This document shows positions 11,693 through 26,900 of a DNA stretch of 64,000 nucleotides, in pieces (positions within the stretch are counted from its first letter, which is position 1; the number at the start of each line of letters is the position of its first letter). Source of the stretch: Buxus sempervirens. Its lineage: Eukaryota; Streptophyta; Magnoliopsida; Buxales; Buxaceae. Where the stretch lies: contig OX387185.1 in NCBI GenBank assembly GCA_947561395.2, positions 44,836,602-44,900,601 on the forward strand, read 5' to 3'. The notes beneath the pieces are model-generated. The model was given only the letters and a program-made list of their open reading frames with translations. It was not told where the DNA came from and made no database searches. The translations under genes were made by a program, and so were the position numbers.

Positions 11693-14600
11693 ATGTCACA
11701 TCCTCAGCCGAGGCAGCAGTCTGGGTTCAATGACATGCCATTATGGCAACAACAGTTTATGCTCAAACAGTTGCAGGAACTTCAGAGGCAGCAACAATTT
11801 CAGCAGCTAGAGGAAGCAACACATGATAGTTCAATGGCTCAGATGTCTGCCATGTCAAAACGGTTTGGTGGTGATCAGTTGCCCCCTTTTATTAATGGCA
11901 CACCTATCCATGAAATGTCTAATACCACATGGCCAACAGAGTTTACTGGAGGTGATTCCAAAGTACCAACTACCTTGCAGATGCTTATGGTTGGCAATAT
12001 GAACTGGGTGCAGCATGGTTTATCTCCTGCTGTACAAGGATTCCCTAATGGACTTACATTTTCTCATGAACAAGGTCAGGTGCTGCATTCTGTGGGTAAT
12101 GTTCCTCAACAGCTTGATCAGTCTTATGGTAATCGGGTGGCTGGTGCAAGAGGCGCTCCAGGTCAGTATTCTTATCACCATGGAATATCTCATGATTCCA
12201 CTGATACATTGATCAAAGGTGCTGGTAATCAAGTAGATAAACCTATGATGCAATTATCAGCCTTCACCAACTTCTTTCAAGGTGATCAGTGTGCTGCGTA
12301 CCCAAACCAGGTGTATGTACAGGATGGACCTCCAGTTTTTAAGCAAGGATTTCAAGGAAAGAATTTGATGGGGCTTGCCCCCGGTCAAGGTTTAAATAGT
12401 GGAATTTTATCAGGAAACCTCCAGCCGGTAAATTCACTGACGAGGAATGCAGTGATGCAGGACTTACATGGCAGGCAAGAGCAAGCAGGTTGGTCAGGAC
12501 ATTTACAGGAAAAGATAGCAACACATGTTGACCCTTCTCAAAGCTTAGTTACCCTGGATCCAACAGAAGAGAAAATTTTGTTTACCACTGATGAAGGTAT
12601 TTGGGGCGCTCCTATTGGTGGAAGCACCAGTGTGGTCACACGAAGTTTTGTGAATCCATTGGAAGGTACTGACAATTTGAGTGTATTTCCATCCATTCAG
12701 AGTGGGAGCTGGAGTGCCCTTATGCAGTCTGCTGTAGCAGAAGCTTCTAGCAGTGATACAGGGCTACAGGAAGAGTGGAGTGGCTTGAGTTTTCAGAAGA
12801 CAGAACTGTCAACTGGCAATGAACCTGTTACATTCAATGAAAGCAGGACACAACAGAGTTTGGTTGATAACAACTTGCAAACTTCCTCTCCTTTAAGCTC
12901 AAGACATTCTCCTTTATTTGATGATGTCAATATGAGTCCCAGTGTTCACACCGTCCCTCAACAAAAGCCAGTTGTTGAAGGAAACCAGCAAATTCAACAA
13001 GCTATGTATTTAGAAAATGCTTCTGAAGGAGCTTGGGCTAGTCGGTTCTATGGGCAGTCAGAAAATTCTACACATACAGCTGATCCCAAATTAAATGCTC
13101 AAAATATGCAGGGTTATTGGGCTCATCAGCAGGGTCTATCCTTGAATAACATTTATAAACAACCGAGCAATAAACCCAATGGTTGGAATTTTAATGAGCC
13201 CCTATCATTCTGTGGTAACAATACTTTAAACATTCATGAGCATGGAAATACTGGGCAAGATTCTCAGAACAGTGTTCATGGAGGAGCCATGCACAAAGAG
13301 AGAGGTCATGATGGTGCTATGTGGATGCCTTATGGTAATCGTGTGGCAGTTTCCTTTCCTAATTCAGCAGGGGAACTGGATCAAATACAATCTGGTACAG
13401 ATAATCCATATATCAGCAGAGAAGATTCTCGTATGAATAGGTTTGCTTCTGTGCCAAATTCAAGTCTTATTAATGAAAGCCAGGAAACAAACCAGCAGGT
13501 CCCAAACAGTCTCCAGCTTGATTACATAAAACACGTCGATCCTTCTGCAAAATATAATGGAAATGGGAATATGGGGCAGTACCAGGGCCTTACAGTTCTG
13601 GAATCATTACCGAATAACTTCGAGAAGAGAGCATGTGAGACATATGAGAAGATGCAGGAAAACTGCTACCAAAAAGAGAACTCTAATGACAGCTATAACT
13701 CTAATGCACCACACCATACATTGACTGGCGATGGTTTGAGAGAGAATGTTTGGCTAAGTGCTGGTGGTTCTCATCCTATGGCTGGGAGCAACCAAAAGAC
13801 ATCTGGTCTGATTGGCAGGAAACCTTCTGGGATTCGCAGATTTCATTATCATCCAATGGGAAATTCAGGAATGAATGTGGAACCTGCTGATTCTGTAAAA
13901 CATTTGACACATTCACAGGCCCTATCTCAGCAAGTTTCTAGAGGGTTGAAGAGTCATGAGCAAGGATACTTGGGACAGTCAAAGCTTGTTGATCATGTTA
14001 ATTGTGCTTTCGATGCAGAAAAGGTGAACTGTGAACTTTATGTTATTAATTGAGAATACTCCTGATGGTTGTGTAATTTCAAGTCTTAGCTAGAAAATAT
14101 TATTGATCTTCCATTTAAAGAAGCGCATGCCCAACTTTCAGGGAAATGAAAAGGGGTCCGAGGAATTTCCTTCCAGAAGCATCCTCTCAAGCTTTGAGTC
14201 TACTGTATCTGCTCCCTCAGATAGATCTGGCAGCTTTTGTACACCAAACAGGAATGCTCAGAAAAGGTGGTTACTATTTCCATGCTTCCTTTTCCTGTTT
14301 CAACTTCAAAATCTTGCAATTTATGATAGTTTTGTGTACTGATACAATCCCACGCTTGTCCTGATTGGCTTTCAATAATTAACTATAATTTTGTTGCATG
14401 TAATTTTTTAAAATGTTTGTATTACATTCTGTGTCTTGGTCATTTTGCTTAACTGCTTTCAAACTATGATAATTTTGGCCTTGGCAGCCAAAATATGCTT
14501 GAGCTTCTACAAAAAGTGGACCAATCAAAGGAACATGGTATGAGTGTGCACTTAAGATCCCATGACCACAATCTATCATCTGGGATGCCTGAAGCAAGAA

Positions 14601-17600
14601 ATTCTGATGCATATCTTGCTCATCTCCAGCACACTCAATCTTCTTCTTCTCAAGGTTTTGGTTTACAGTTGGCGCCTCCATCCCGTCGGCCTTCTACTCC
14701 CAATCATTCTTTCTCGCAGGATTCACAAATGGTTAATGACACCAATTCAAGGCATGCTGATTCTGATCTGGTAGAGAAGGGCAATACATGGTTGTGTGCT
14801 TCTTCCCCTGCGCAATCTTTACCCCTTCCACATGAAACATCCCAAAGAGAATGTGGAAGCAATGAATTTGGTTTGTCAGGACAAAGAGGCAATGAATCAT
14901 CATACCCCAGTTTGCAGGCAAACTTCTCTACAGCATCCATATCTGGTATGCATTATCCAAGAAACCAGCTACAAGAGCAGCATATTGCCAATGCAAGTGG
15001 GCAAAGTACAAGAGATCATTCTGTCAATATACCTTCTGATAGATTTTCATCACATTTTAGACAGAGAAATGAATCTCATAATAGAGCTTTAACTGATCAG
15101 TCTGTACAGGCATCATTGGCTCATAGAGCTGGTAGAATTCCTCCTTTCAGCATTGGACCTACCTTTGATAATTCTCATCTGACAAGTGCAAAACCTTCCC
15201 ATCCAAGAGTTTCGGGTCAACAACACTCAACCTTGGAGGCTGTGCCTGCCTCTCAGCCTCCGGTTATGTCAGGATCTCAGCATGGTGCCTTTTCAACAAT
15301 GTTACATACTGTATGGGCCAATTTGTCATCTCAGCAACGTCTAGCAACCAGTCAATCTCAAAAGTTCTCTCCTAACATTTTTCAGTCTGTCAATCAATCA
15401 AATAATAGTCTGGAAACAGCTGGCTGGGCCCAACAGAAACAGGATGAGCGAGAGGTCAGGAAAGGAGGAAAAGTTCCATCTGAATTTGGTGCACATGCTA
15501 TGAATTCACAGGGTACTACATATGGGGAAAAACAACCAGGAAAAGAAAGCTCCTGGCAGCATACACCATTTGAGAAGGTTGATCCAGACGTACAAACAGC
15601 TGGTGCATCCCAATGGCAAGCATCTGCAATGAAGCATCTCTCAGATGCAACTTCTATAGCCGCCAGCTCATGGATTGCTCAAACACATCAGCAGGATTTT
15701 GATAGAGGAAGGGATGGGAGGGTCCCAAACATTGTCTCCCAAAGAGATCAAGCATCCTTTCAGAATCCCGCTGCTTCCAAAAGAGATTTTGAGGCCTTTG
15801 GGCGCTCTCTGAAACCATCAAATGTTTTGCATCAAAATTACTCCCTACTACATCAAGCTCAGGCTATGAAGAGTATGGAGACTGATCCAAGTAAGAGAGG
15901 TTTGAAAAGATTTAGAGGATCAGACTCTGGTCTAGATCCTCAACAGGTAGCTGCGAAGGAAGAACAGCAGTTATTGTATGGATACAAAGTAAGAGATGAT
16001 GTAGATGATGAACTAAATGCAGCAGTTCAGCGTGCCACACTTCCATCTGGAGATAGTAAAATGCTGAGTTTTTTGCCAGAAGGAAGGGAAGATCCGAATA
16101 AAAATGCATCATCCCAGATTGTTCTTGGAGATATAACTTCTCAGGGTATGGTTACATTTGGTGTAAGTGATTCTCAGAGTTGTTGTACTAGTAATAGTAT
16201 ATCATCTGCTAGAGTCGAGCATCCCCAGATTAGCCCACAGATGGCACCATCTTGGTTTGAGCAATATGGAACGTTCAAAAATGGGCAGATGCTGCAGGTG
16301 TATGGTGCATCAAGGACTGCAAAGGCAGCTGCACAGAAATTCTTTTTTGGGAGGCCTTCTGACAATTTGCAGACACATGCTTTGTTTGAGCGAGTAAATG
16401 CTGCTGATGCAAGTACAATTGATAATGTATGGCAAAGTAAAAGCACCACCTCAGTAGCAAGTGAGCACTTTTCTTCCCGTCATTCTTTGCAGCCAGAACT
16501 TAATGATCAAAGCTTGGTTGTGAGACCAAAGAGGCATAAAAGTGCAACATCCAAGCTTCTTCCATGGCGTGAAGAAGTGACGCAAGGTTCTGAGAGGCTA
16601 CATACTATAAGGTGGTTCTTATAATTGATTTATTTATGTGGAAACATTTTTGACAAATTCCACTTTTCAACATTTGCTCTATGACATCCTTGATTTTTCT
16701 TTTTAAAGTTTTACTGCAAATAATTTTCTACCCTGTATGTGGGCTTCGTAAATGCATAAGATGTTCTACGGGTTTGCGTTTTCCCCTCTTTCTCTTTTTC
16801 TTTAAACAGTTGTTAATTTTGATTCCTTCAGTATCATGACATAGTGTTATATATGTTCAGCATGGCTGACAAAGAATGGGCTCAAGCGGCAAATCGATTG
16901 ATTGAAAAGGTGAGTTTACGCTGAATGGAATTAAAATGAACTTTAGTCTTCTTAATATTTTACTCCTATATGTAAAGGATTAGGCAATAGTTTGATGGAT
17001 TCATTTCAAATGACAGGTGGAAGATGAAGCTGAAATGATTGAAGATGGACAAGGCATATTTCATTCAAAAAGAAGGCTTGTTTTGACAACAAAACTTATG
17101 CAACAACTACTACGCCCTGCACCATCAGCAATCCTCTCAGCAGATGCCACTTCAGAGTATGAGAGCGCTGCATACTTTGCTGCAAAATTAGCATTAGGGG
17201 ATGCATGCAGCCTGATATGTTGCTCTGGAAGTGATTCTTGTGTATCTTCCAACAATGCAAACATGTATGAATGCCTCTTAAATTCCTAATTATGAATATA
17301 AAAAAAACTATTACAATGATATGATACTATTCTTTGGTATGAGATATTGATGCCAGCAATGGATACATTATTTTCATTATTTAGAATCATTGTTTTAGTA
17401 AATGAAGTTGAACATATGATTATCTATTTCTTTAAAATTTTTTCAGGGTATCTGAAAAGACAAAAACTTCTGAGATTGTTGGTGATCAATATTTCTCAAA
17501 AGTTGTTGAAGAAGTCATCAGTAGGATAAGGAAGGTCGAAAATGAATTATTGAGGTAAGATTGAAATTTAGCTATTAATGAATTTTTGTAGGACCATACT

Positions 17601-20600
17601 GCATATCCAACGATTGAGCACCATAATGATATATTAAATGTTAAAATATCTTCATCAGCTTTGCTTTTCTTTGGAGTTCTCTTTATATGGCTCTTCATTT
17701 CTGAATGGTCCATGTAAATTATGTAGGCATTTGCTCTCTTGTCTATGCCAAGTTTAAGTGTGTTGTTTTATATAATCTGCTAATGGTGCCAAGGAATTTT
17801 ATATAGCTTATATTTAATTGAATTTAGCTCTTGGGAGAAAAGAATGCCTTTTCACGGTTTTTTTATTTTTGGTATCCAGATTCCTTTATGGATCTTGGTC
17901 TTATGTGTAATATGCATATCATAACTCCATGAGTAAATAGGCACAATTGAATGGTCAGCTGTCATTTATTGATGATACAAATAGCCTGATCAAAATATTT
18001 TGGTCCCTGGAACATAGGAGTTTTTCCCTGGTTCCTTGTTTATTGCACTCATAGAAATAGAAAAACCCTCTTGCATCTTCTCATGTTGCTAGTTGCGGAG
18101 ACCTGCTTCTAGGCTTTTGTATGGACTATAATATGATATGAAATCAGCACTGCTGATATACTTCAGAAGAGAGGGAAGTTCCTAGCTATATCTCCTCATT
18201 TGCTTTCCTTGGATAGAACATGTGAGCTCATGAGCCATCCAGATCTGGTAGTTGATATTCAATAGGTGATTTTCTATCTTTATGCTCACTCTTAGTACAA
18301 TAAAGATTCCTGCGCTTAGGTTTGAGGAGTTATATCATGTGTCGGGTTCTTTTCCAGGAAATTTTAAAAGCGCATTTGAATGGTGAAGAGTAAGAAAGCA
18401 TGTGAGGATGTTTGACTTACCACACGTTTTGCGATTGATGCTGTGATATGGCATCTTGGGTATCTACATTCCGCGAGTTTAGAGTTACAAGGATACTTTA
18501 TACCTAAGATTATTAAAGGATTGGGGGTTGCACCTCATCCCCCGGTAGCCACTTATTGTGTTGCAACTTGAGGAGTCCTAGAAGTGGGAACCATAAGATG
18601 AAATTTTTTTTTTTTTTTTTTGATCAGTGACCATAAGATGAATTTTGATGGATTTTCACTGGGAACCCTAGGCTTCGGTGGTTTAAGGGATTTTAAGGAC
18701 AATTAAGAGTGTGACTTATGCCCCAGTTGATGTAAGGAATGCAATATAGATGGAGTTTTGTGCTCTTTTGCTTGGCTTCAGATAGGTGGGGCTGTCAGCG
18801 AGTTGAGCTAGCTCAAATTGTTCTTTGGTTCAGCTTGCATGAATGAAGCCTAAGCTCCAATTGGACTTGCTAGTAGAGCCTGACAATAGCTCATTACTTT
18901 ACTGAGATGATGAGCTTGGGCTAAGATTGGTTGGGATTGGCTAGTCTCATATGTAGTTTTGCTCATCTATTTTTGTTTGTTATACATATTTATATTATAG
19001 AAAATTTTAAATATTTGTACTAGTACATTACATGTAATAGGAAATAAGCATCAATATCTAGTTCTAAGTCAAATACTTGTCTATTTACATTAAATAATTT
19101 GAATCGGAACTTCAAATTTAAAAATATATATAAGCAAGTATTTGTCTACAATTTAAAAATTATTTTTAACTATTTCTTAAAAAACCCTAATCTAATTTAA
19201 CTCTTTCTTTTATCCTTTAGCATCTCTTGTTCTCCCGTCGCTATGACTATGGAGCCTTCTTCCTCGTTGTCATGGAAAGCACCAAGGATATAGATTGATT
19301 TGTGGGAATTTGGGATCATTTGTTGATTTGGCAAGTAACTCTTCTATTTGATTTTCTTGTTGACCTACATACAAGTAGGGAAGCAAGAGAGATTTTGGCA
19401 TGTGCAGAACAACTTCTTGCATAACTTATAACTGATGAGGAGAAATTGTTCTCAGAAACTTAATTTTATGGAGAACTTGGAAACAATTTTTAGCTAATGC
19501 TTATGGGCAAGAAATTACCCATTTAATGTTTTCAAATGATCCTTTGGGCTTAGAATGACAATGTGTTTTTAATAAGCTAAATAGTAAATAAAAAAATTAT
19601 TAACTATGCAGCATGAAAGGCAGACTTTGACTTATAAGGAGTTGTAACTTGAGCCACTCATGTTCTGTCTGATAGATGGAAGTGGGTCTCTGTTGTGGGT
19701 AGGGTGTTGAAAATTTCTCTTCTATGCTGAATCTATAATGTTAGTAGGAAATTCTCTTGGGATGTTGCTTTGAGGGAAGTTCAAACGTATAGTTGTGTGA
19801 TTCCAATGGCTAGTATTATTTGTAAGATTTGTTTTCTTTTCAAATTTAGGACGTCGATATGCAGTTTCTCTGGTCCTTTTATCTATGAGTGAATTTCATA
19901 CATAATTGCTGAATATTTTCCATGAAACAAATTTCTGTGAGGAGGTGCGTTTGATGTTTATGTTGTCTTTGTTGCAGGGTTTTAAATCTTGGCCAATACC
20001 GGCTGACCTTGTACCTGTTTTTAGGGTAAATACCGGCCGCTTGTCTATTTCGGCCGGTACAACGTAATCTGACATTAAAAACCTTGCTTTGTTGTGATGA
20101 TATTTCCTTTATGTACGAATACTAACACATTTCTGCATTTATACTTGGGTATAGGGTAATCTGATACTGGTGTGCGTGTGTACATTTAATTTAATTTTGT
20201 TAATTTTAAAAAACTATGTGGGCTTCCACAAGCATTGAGGATTATTACGTTGACTAGATGAATGTATGACGATGCTATCCTTATTATCTGGTTGTTATAA
20301 TATATGCAGGCCTACATGTTTGTATCATGACATATGATAATTACATATGTACCTGCACACTCACACATGTACGTGTGTGATTGTATATTTCCTGTGTGGC
20401 CACTATTTATTAGAATTACTTCTACGCACATGTTATAATAAGATCGTAGTCCGGGTAACGTTTAATCATGCTTTTTTAGTTGAAATCTTTTAACCTGCCA
20501 TGTGATATAGCTTTACTGGTTCTATAGCAATGGATACTTGGTGGAACCATCTTGTGATACATCGCGTAGATGTTAGATTTATTTCTTTTCATGCATACTC

Positions 20601-21032
20601 ATTGTGCATTGAAAGAATTTAATGGTAGCGTAAATGCCTACCATCATTCAAGTCTTTATTGGTCACATTTTTATATTTATGTACATGATCTCAATTTGTC
20701 TCTTCAGAAGCTCAGAAATCTTTAGGGATCAATGGCTTAATTTCTGAGTCTTATTAATCTTTATATTTCTTAATTAATTATTGCCTTTTGAATGCAGACT
20801 GGACAAGAGGGCATCAATCTTGGACATAAAGTTGGAATGCCAGGATTTGGAAAAGATTTCTGTCATCAACCGTTTTGGCAGGTTCCACGGCCGGGGACAA
20901 GTGGATGTGGCAGAGGCCTCATCATCCTCAGATGCAGCTGTAACCCCACAGAAAACATTCCCCCAGAGATATGTTACAGCACTTCCAATGCCTAGAAATA
21001 TTCCTGAGGGGCTACAATGCCTTTCACTTTGA
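11693..21032 (+). CDS. Large Gln/Ser/Asn-rich protein, plant 'dentin sialophosphoprotein-like' family
   Basis: This uncharacterised plant protein has relatives annotated 'dentin sialophosphoprotein-related' (Arabidopsis At5g07970/At5g07980 type, from memory). Exons are 11693-14023, 14142-14266, 14488-16611, 16861-16909, 17017-17264, 17447-17554 and 20798-21032, giving 1739 residues with all phases matching. The first 1500 residues are low-complexity and polar, with a Gln-rich start (QQQFMLKQLQELQRQQQ). No enzymatic domain is visible. The conserved parts are NMLELLQKVDQS at the exon 2/3 junction, ADKEWAQAANRLIEKVEDEAE and KRRLVLTTKLMQQL in exons 4-5, a likely helical segment (EEVISRIRKVENELLRLDKR) across exons 6-7, and the tail PQRYVTALPMPRN...LQCLSL. 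The mix suggests a nuclear scaffold or transcription-related role, but this is inference. The last intron is 3.2 kb and contains a 112-bp MITE. The ATG is probably not the ancestral start. Probable 3' UTR continues to about 22,210 (AATAAA-like sites near 22,207). Confidence 0.85.
19975..20086. mobile_element. 112-bp hAT-like MITE with perfect 8-bp TSD
   Basis: Termini CAGGGTTTTAA and (reverse complement) CAAGGTTTTTAA are flanked on both sides by CTTTGTTG (19,967-19,974 and 20,087-20,094). The interior is rich in CCGGTAC/GGCCGGTA palindromic pieces. It sits inside the last intron of the dentin-like gene. It is too small to code for anything. Confidence 0.85.
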
Positions 21033-23943
21033 TAATCAATGAATTGGCATCTTCCCCCCCCTTTATGATTGTTGGTCTCAATATCCCTCAGTGCATCTTT
21101 TGACTCATTTTGCTGGAATACATAGTGCCGAGAAGAGACAGAAATGATTCAAGGGGGAAAAAAGGGGCAATACAAGAAATGAATTTCTAACCAGCTCCTG
21201 AAGAAGATGATGTTTGTTGTCAGATCATTTTTGAGTTGAGGCAACCGATGCCATTTTTGAGTAAGTATATAGTGATCTTTGTATATTTATACAGTGAAAT
21301 TTAAGGAGACCGGGGTTACCCCATCATTATTTGAGGAGCAAGTGGGATAGCCCATGGCTGTGATGTCCATCTAGTTATAAGAGGAGTTCAAGGTATTAGT
21401 CAGCAAAAGTGCAGATATTATGCCTATGGTAAAGAGTCTTCAGGCCTGTTCTTTTACTCCCAGCTGAGCAGAGTGCACTACAATGACATCTGTTGGGGCC
21501 AGAAAAAGGTGAATGGGATGTGAAGCGTCCAAAAAGGAAGATTCTGTCAACATCTTTTGATCTCAAAACTGCAAGGCTTTGGAAAGGATTCTGTCACGTT
21601 CAGAAGGGGGACTGGTGCGCTTTTTGACACAAGTTGTTCATTAATTATACCCAAGATTGAATGGGACAGTGATGCAAGTACCTTTGTCCCATATACCCAC
21701 ATGACAGTTTTTTATCATCTTTCCAAAGTGTATCAGCCTCGTGCCCATGATTGGAAAGCGCTGAAAAAGGGGGACCTCTGAACCTGAAAAGGGGAACACT
21801 AAACAAATCGAAGAGGGAATGTTTCTTTGATTGTCACAATGAGGTGTGTGTGGTCCGGGCAACATGAAGCAACATTTGGCTGTTACAGGGTTGACGTGGG
21901 TCTGTGTTGTCCAGTTGTATCATTTTCAGCAAACAGTATCATAGCTTTAAAGTCTGATTCTGCCTTTTCTAACTGCTGACTATTAAAACGTTTTTACCTG
22001 ATTCCTGCTATAGATTACGTCACTACTCACCAGCTAATTTAATAACAAAAGGCTTCAGGTTGTCGTTTGTGGGAAGAGGTCAAGGGAAATCGATGGTGCT
22101 TGGAATCTTGCTTTCTTGGAAACTTGGAGCTCGCTATCATGTATTATTGTATTAATAACACTTTTGTTTTCTGTTCTTTTCATTTGCATTCCTTTTTCTT
22201 CTGTACATAAATAAATGGTCAAAAATCAAAATGTAGCTCAGTTTGAAAAGCGAAGAAAGATTATTTAAGATTTGAGAAAGCATGAAAAGTTGGTATTGCG
22301 AATAGGAAGTTAGGAACTGCCACTTTTAAAAAAGAATCAAACGGCATGAAGGCCCAATCAAAGCGCAACCCAAAAACCATTCGGAAAGCTAAGTATTGGG
22401 GCCTTCAAAGAAACAGGATGGTACTGTTAAGCTCCCTAGAGTCCGGAGAATTATCAAAGAACTTTGCCACTGCAAATAGCACCAGATGAATATTTAGTGT
22501 CGGCCAATCTTTAGTGGTTAAGTGAACGAAACCCCACTTATTCATGCGTTCATATAGACCAGCACAGCACACGCTTAATACTACAATACAGATTTACAAT
22601 GGAAATAGATTGGCCAATGACAATGCTGACCGGATCTGGATCATATAGAACACAGAAGACCTCATTTCTTCTTCACTACAAATGCTTTGACGGCATTAGT
22701 CCTAGCTCCTGCTAGTAATTTGCCTGTCAGCTGCACCTGGCAAGAGATTTCCAGCATAAAACATCGTTTGGATGATAGAACATTAATTTGGGAATGTTGA
22801 AGGAACAATTAAGCCCGTATATGGACCTGTTCTCCAGGCTGCAAGGAGGTAACAATGATAAATACGGTGGACAAATGACTGGCAAGAAGCTATATACCGA
22901 CATCTCATTTATTTCGAAAGCTCTAGTTAGCTTTTCTCCTCCAAAATATCGTAAGCATCTCATTTGGATAATGCTAAGAATTAACATTTCACTACTTCCA
23001 GTTTTTTTTCAAAAACAAATAAATATTACAGCTAATTTGAACAGGGAAAAAAAATTGGCTCTATGAGAGCATAAAGTCCTCGATCTCCTCCACCAGAAAC
23101 TCGCACAACTGATTGGGGAGGTAATTTACAAGAAGAGATGACGGTTCATGACAAATAGTCTGCGATTGGAACCTTTTGAACTAAAATGTCAGTGCTGAGA
23201 AGCCTCAGTACTACAGGGGATAATTGAGGGCAGAAGAGTCAACATAGAACCGCAATCTGCAGTGGAACCACAACACCATGTAAACAAAATCAACAATGGG
23301 TAATTTAATTTTTGATTTCAGAATGTCAGAAGTGCACGAACCAATAGGGCCTACCAAGATCCCCTAAGAAAAAACCCTTAATAAAAAATTTTCCACAATG
23401 GGTAATTTGGGTCAAATATTTTTGTACTTTCTTAACAGAACTAAGAATGTCTGATATAGGTTCCATTGAATATGCTATGGATCAATTTTGAAATCTAGAG
23501 CAGTTGTTGACCCAGTGAATGTACAAGTCCAGTTCAACATCCAGTTCCACTTCACTCACATGAACAAAGAAACTTCTTTAAAAAAGCAGAAGCATAGAAT
23601 GAAAAAATACTGATTGGCTGGTTTAGCTTCTACTTCTAGACATCGGGTTTCATACCAGGTCACTAGGACAATAGCTTCTGCAGGCCCAAGGTCAACCTCC
23701 TATGATTGAGTCTGGTTTTCAATAAATTGAATTGGAACCATCGCCAATTTACTGAAGCTGGAAGTCAGCCTGATCACCATCTCTAACTGGTCATGCTAGA
23801 CTTGGTTTGAAGTATCGTCAAGCCTCAAAATACTGACTTCACACTAATAAAGCACCGCTAACAGTTAGACACCTATGGGCAACTAGGCTAGTGCTGGGAT
23901 ACAGTTGTGCAAGGGAAAAAGGGCAATTCAAAATATTTACCTC
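21033..23943. other. 3' UTR of the dentin-like gene and convergent intergenic region
   Basis: The first 1.1-1.2 kb probably is 3' UTR of the plus-strand gene. The stretch from about 22.2 to 23.9 kb separates two convergent genes and probably includes the 3' UTR of the minus-strand PPR gene. No other coding region is supported. Confidence 0.5.
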
Positions 23944-26900
23944 TTAGAAGTAATCTGTTCTGTACTGCAAATTAAACAGAATGTCCCTGCGATTCTCATT
24001 ACCCATTTGTATCTCAAATCTTTTAGCCAAGGACTGCACCTGATCATTACTCTCATAGTCCAACTCACGTACACACCGTCTTCTGACCTTTTTCAGCATC
24101 TCTTTTGTTGGTCTAAATCCGGCATCCACCTAGAAAATAAGTCGTCAACCACAAATTGGCTTATTCACACACAAAGATCCAAGATGAATATTAGGTGATG
24201 GACATACATTAGTTACTCAAAAAATAGTTGTATACCATCTCATCAATCACCGACAGAGCAGCCTTTGGATCCCGGTTGATGAGGTGAGCATCAACAAGCA
24301 ACGAATAAGATTTTGCATTAGGTTTCACGCCCAAACTCATTAAGTGCTCAAATACCCTCAAGGCTTCAAATGTCTGCCAAAATAAAACTCATGCACTTTT
24401 CAGAAACAACACATATAATCATGAATTTTCTCTGCGAGAGAGAGAGAGAAGGGGGGAAGGAGAAAGAATGAGGAAAGGAGTGAAGAGTATTAAGCATAAA
24501 CAAGAATAGACTCCAGAAATGTCCCACCTTCTTGAGCTTCCCAAATGCACACATCAGAGCATTATACGAATGGATATTAGGGGTCAATCCAAAAGTGCCA
24601 CCAATGGCCTCAAAAGTCTGATAGGCCCTGTCAAGGTCCCATATATTTGCACAACCTGATATTATACAGTTCAGTGCAGCAACGGACTTGTAAGGAGGAT
24701 CAGAATTGCTCAACTTCTCAAGTTGAAAATAAACCTGCAGAAATTTTTAAGACAGAGCTAAGCAATAACCCATAAAAAATTAATGGGGTAAAAAGTGAAA
24801 TATTAAGTTCAAAGAAAAAGAATGAAACAAACACAGAAGATCGAGCATCTTTACAATACACAAATGCATACTGCCTGTGTCAGATGGGCAGAAAATTAAA
24901 CGTTCCTTGAAGATAAGAACATATCAAAATCAAGACAACAAAGTGCATATTGGTAAGATGCTTCTAGCCATTAATAACATATGCTTGTATGCTCTAAAAT
25001 GATTAAGAAGTTGAATGATCAATGCGTCAATTTCTATCATAGTTTTTGCAATATTCCAATTGATTCAAAGATAATATACAATCAAGCACAAAAAACAAGG
25101 CAGCTTTGTTGCTTTCCCTTCCAATAAAAATTGAGGAAAAAATTAATTTTAGGAAAACTTCGATAATAAATTTTCCATGTACATCAACTTAATATTCTCA
25201 GAGAGAAGGTTACTTAAAAAATGGAACATACTTACATTAAAAATCAACCTCATTCCTACTGTTCCACCATCATGGTCTACCAGAACCAAATAAAGTCAGA
25301 TTAGGTATATTCAAATTGTTTATAATGGACTCCATCTAGGTCCTTTTTCTCTTATCTAGCCTTTTAGAAGCCTCAATGTACACCCTATTATATTTAATAT
25401 GTTGCATATTTGTTGCTCAACATTCTGCTCCATAATCATAGTTGAACTATTAGCTATCTTACAAAAAATTCCTTCCATTTTGAATGGAATATGTTACTGT
25501 ATACACAAATTTTCACGTTTAAAGATAAACAGATCAGGTGTGAAGATAGAAACAAATTGCACTTCATTTATAAAAGAGTGATACAAATCTCTATAATTCC
25601 TCAAATTCTTTTCTTCAAAATCTTCGATTTGAGGGCTAAAGTAGCTTAATCTCTTATCGGTCTTCGATCTTCCATGAAGAGCTTGACAAAAAATGAACAA
25701 ATTGGAAAATCTGACAAATTTCACTTGCAAATCTGCTAAAGATTTGGTGAGAAGTTTTCGGCTTAATCTTCCACTTTCAGGAGTATTGAAGATCTTGGGG
25801 AACTTCACTTTTCATGTAGATCTCTGGCTGTGCAGTGTATCAAAGACAGTGCACTTGAATCTTCAGATCTTGAATGCGTTATTTAGGCTTCAATTCTTCA
25901 AATCTTCAAGGCTTTCTGGGTCTTTAGAATGGCAGGATTTCAATTCTTCATAGCTTTATGTTTTCAAAATAGCAAGGCTTTAGTTCTTCAGAACTTTAAG
26001 GTTTTGAGTCTTCAAAGCAACAGAACTTCACTTCTTCGTCTGTAGATCTCATGTATGTAGAATCAAGAGAGGACTACCCTATTTATAGATGTGAGGAGGG
26101 TAGAGTTTTCTAGATCTAAAACTCTTCAATGATTTATCACCATTTGCAGATAATTCTTTATTTTTTAAAGAATTATATTTTGAGAATTATGAAAATAAAT
26201 AATTCTTCAATAGGGCCCACAATCAAATTATGTAGCTTTTCATATAGAGAAATTCATTTTTAATTTGAAGGAATTTGTCTCGACTTGGGGTCCACACTTT
26301 TCTAAGATTTTACCACGTAATACTTTTTTAATCTCATAAATTTCCCCTCCTACACTTGAGCAAACCGACAAGTCTCCAAATACCAAATCCTACCTTCAAG
26401 CTCTTTGCTTGGCTAGCTTGTCAGTTCATTGGCTGATCTTGGTACTTCACAAAAAGAGATATTCAACCCTCCATGCAAGCTTTGATCAAGGTCTGGCCTG
26501 GCTCCTCCATCCCCATTCATCATATAAAAATCTCCCTCAATCACAACCTCTTGGAAGCCCCTACCATGTATGCAACACAATTTTGTGAGAATGGCCATCA
26601 ACTCAGCGTAAGTAGAAACCCCCCTCTCCAACAGGTCTTCCAAAGCAAGAATGAAAAACCATTGTGATCCCTAAAGACCCCTCCTACACCAGAAAGCCTC
26701 GGATTCCCAAGTGAACACTTCTCTATATTTAGCTTAATAATCCCTTCAAAGAATGGATACCACTGACCAAAAGAAGGAATCACCTGAGGAGATGAATAGC
26801 ACAATATACCCTAAGTCCTCACAATCTCAGCTGAACTCCAGATAAACCATAGCCCAAGATGCTACTCCTGTTGGGTCAATCCCAAGAATCTCCACTGGTT

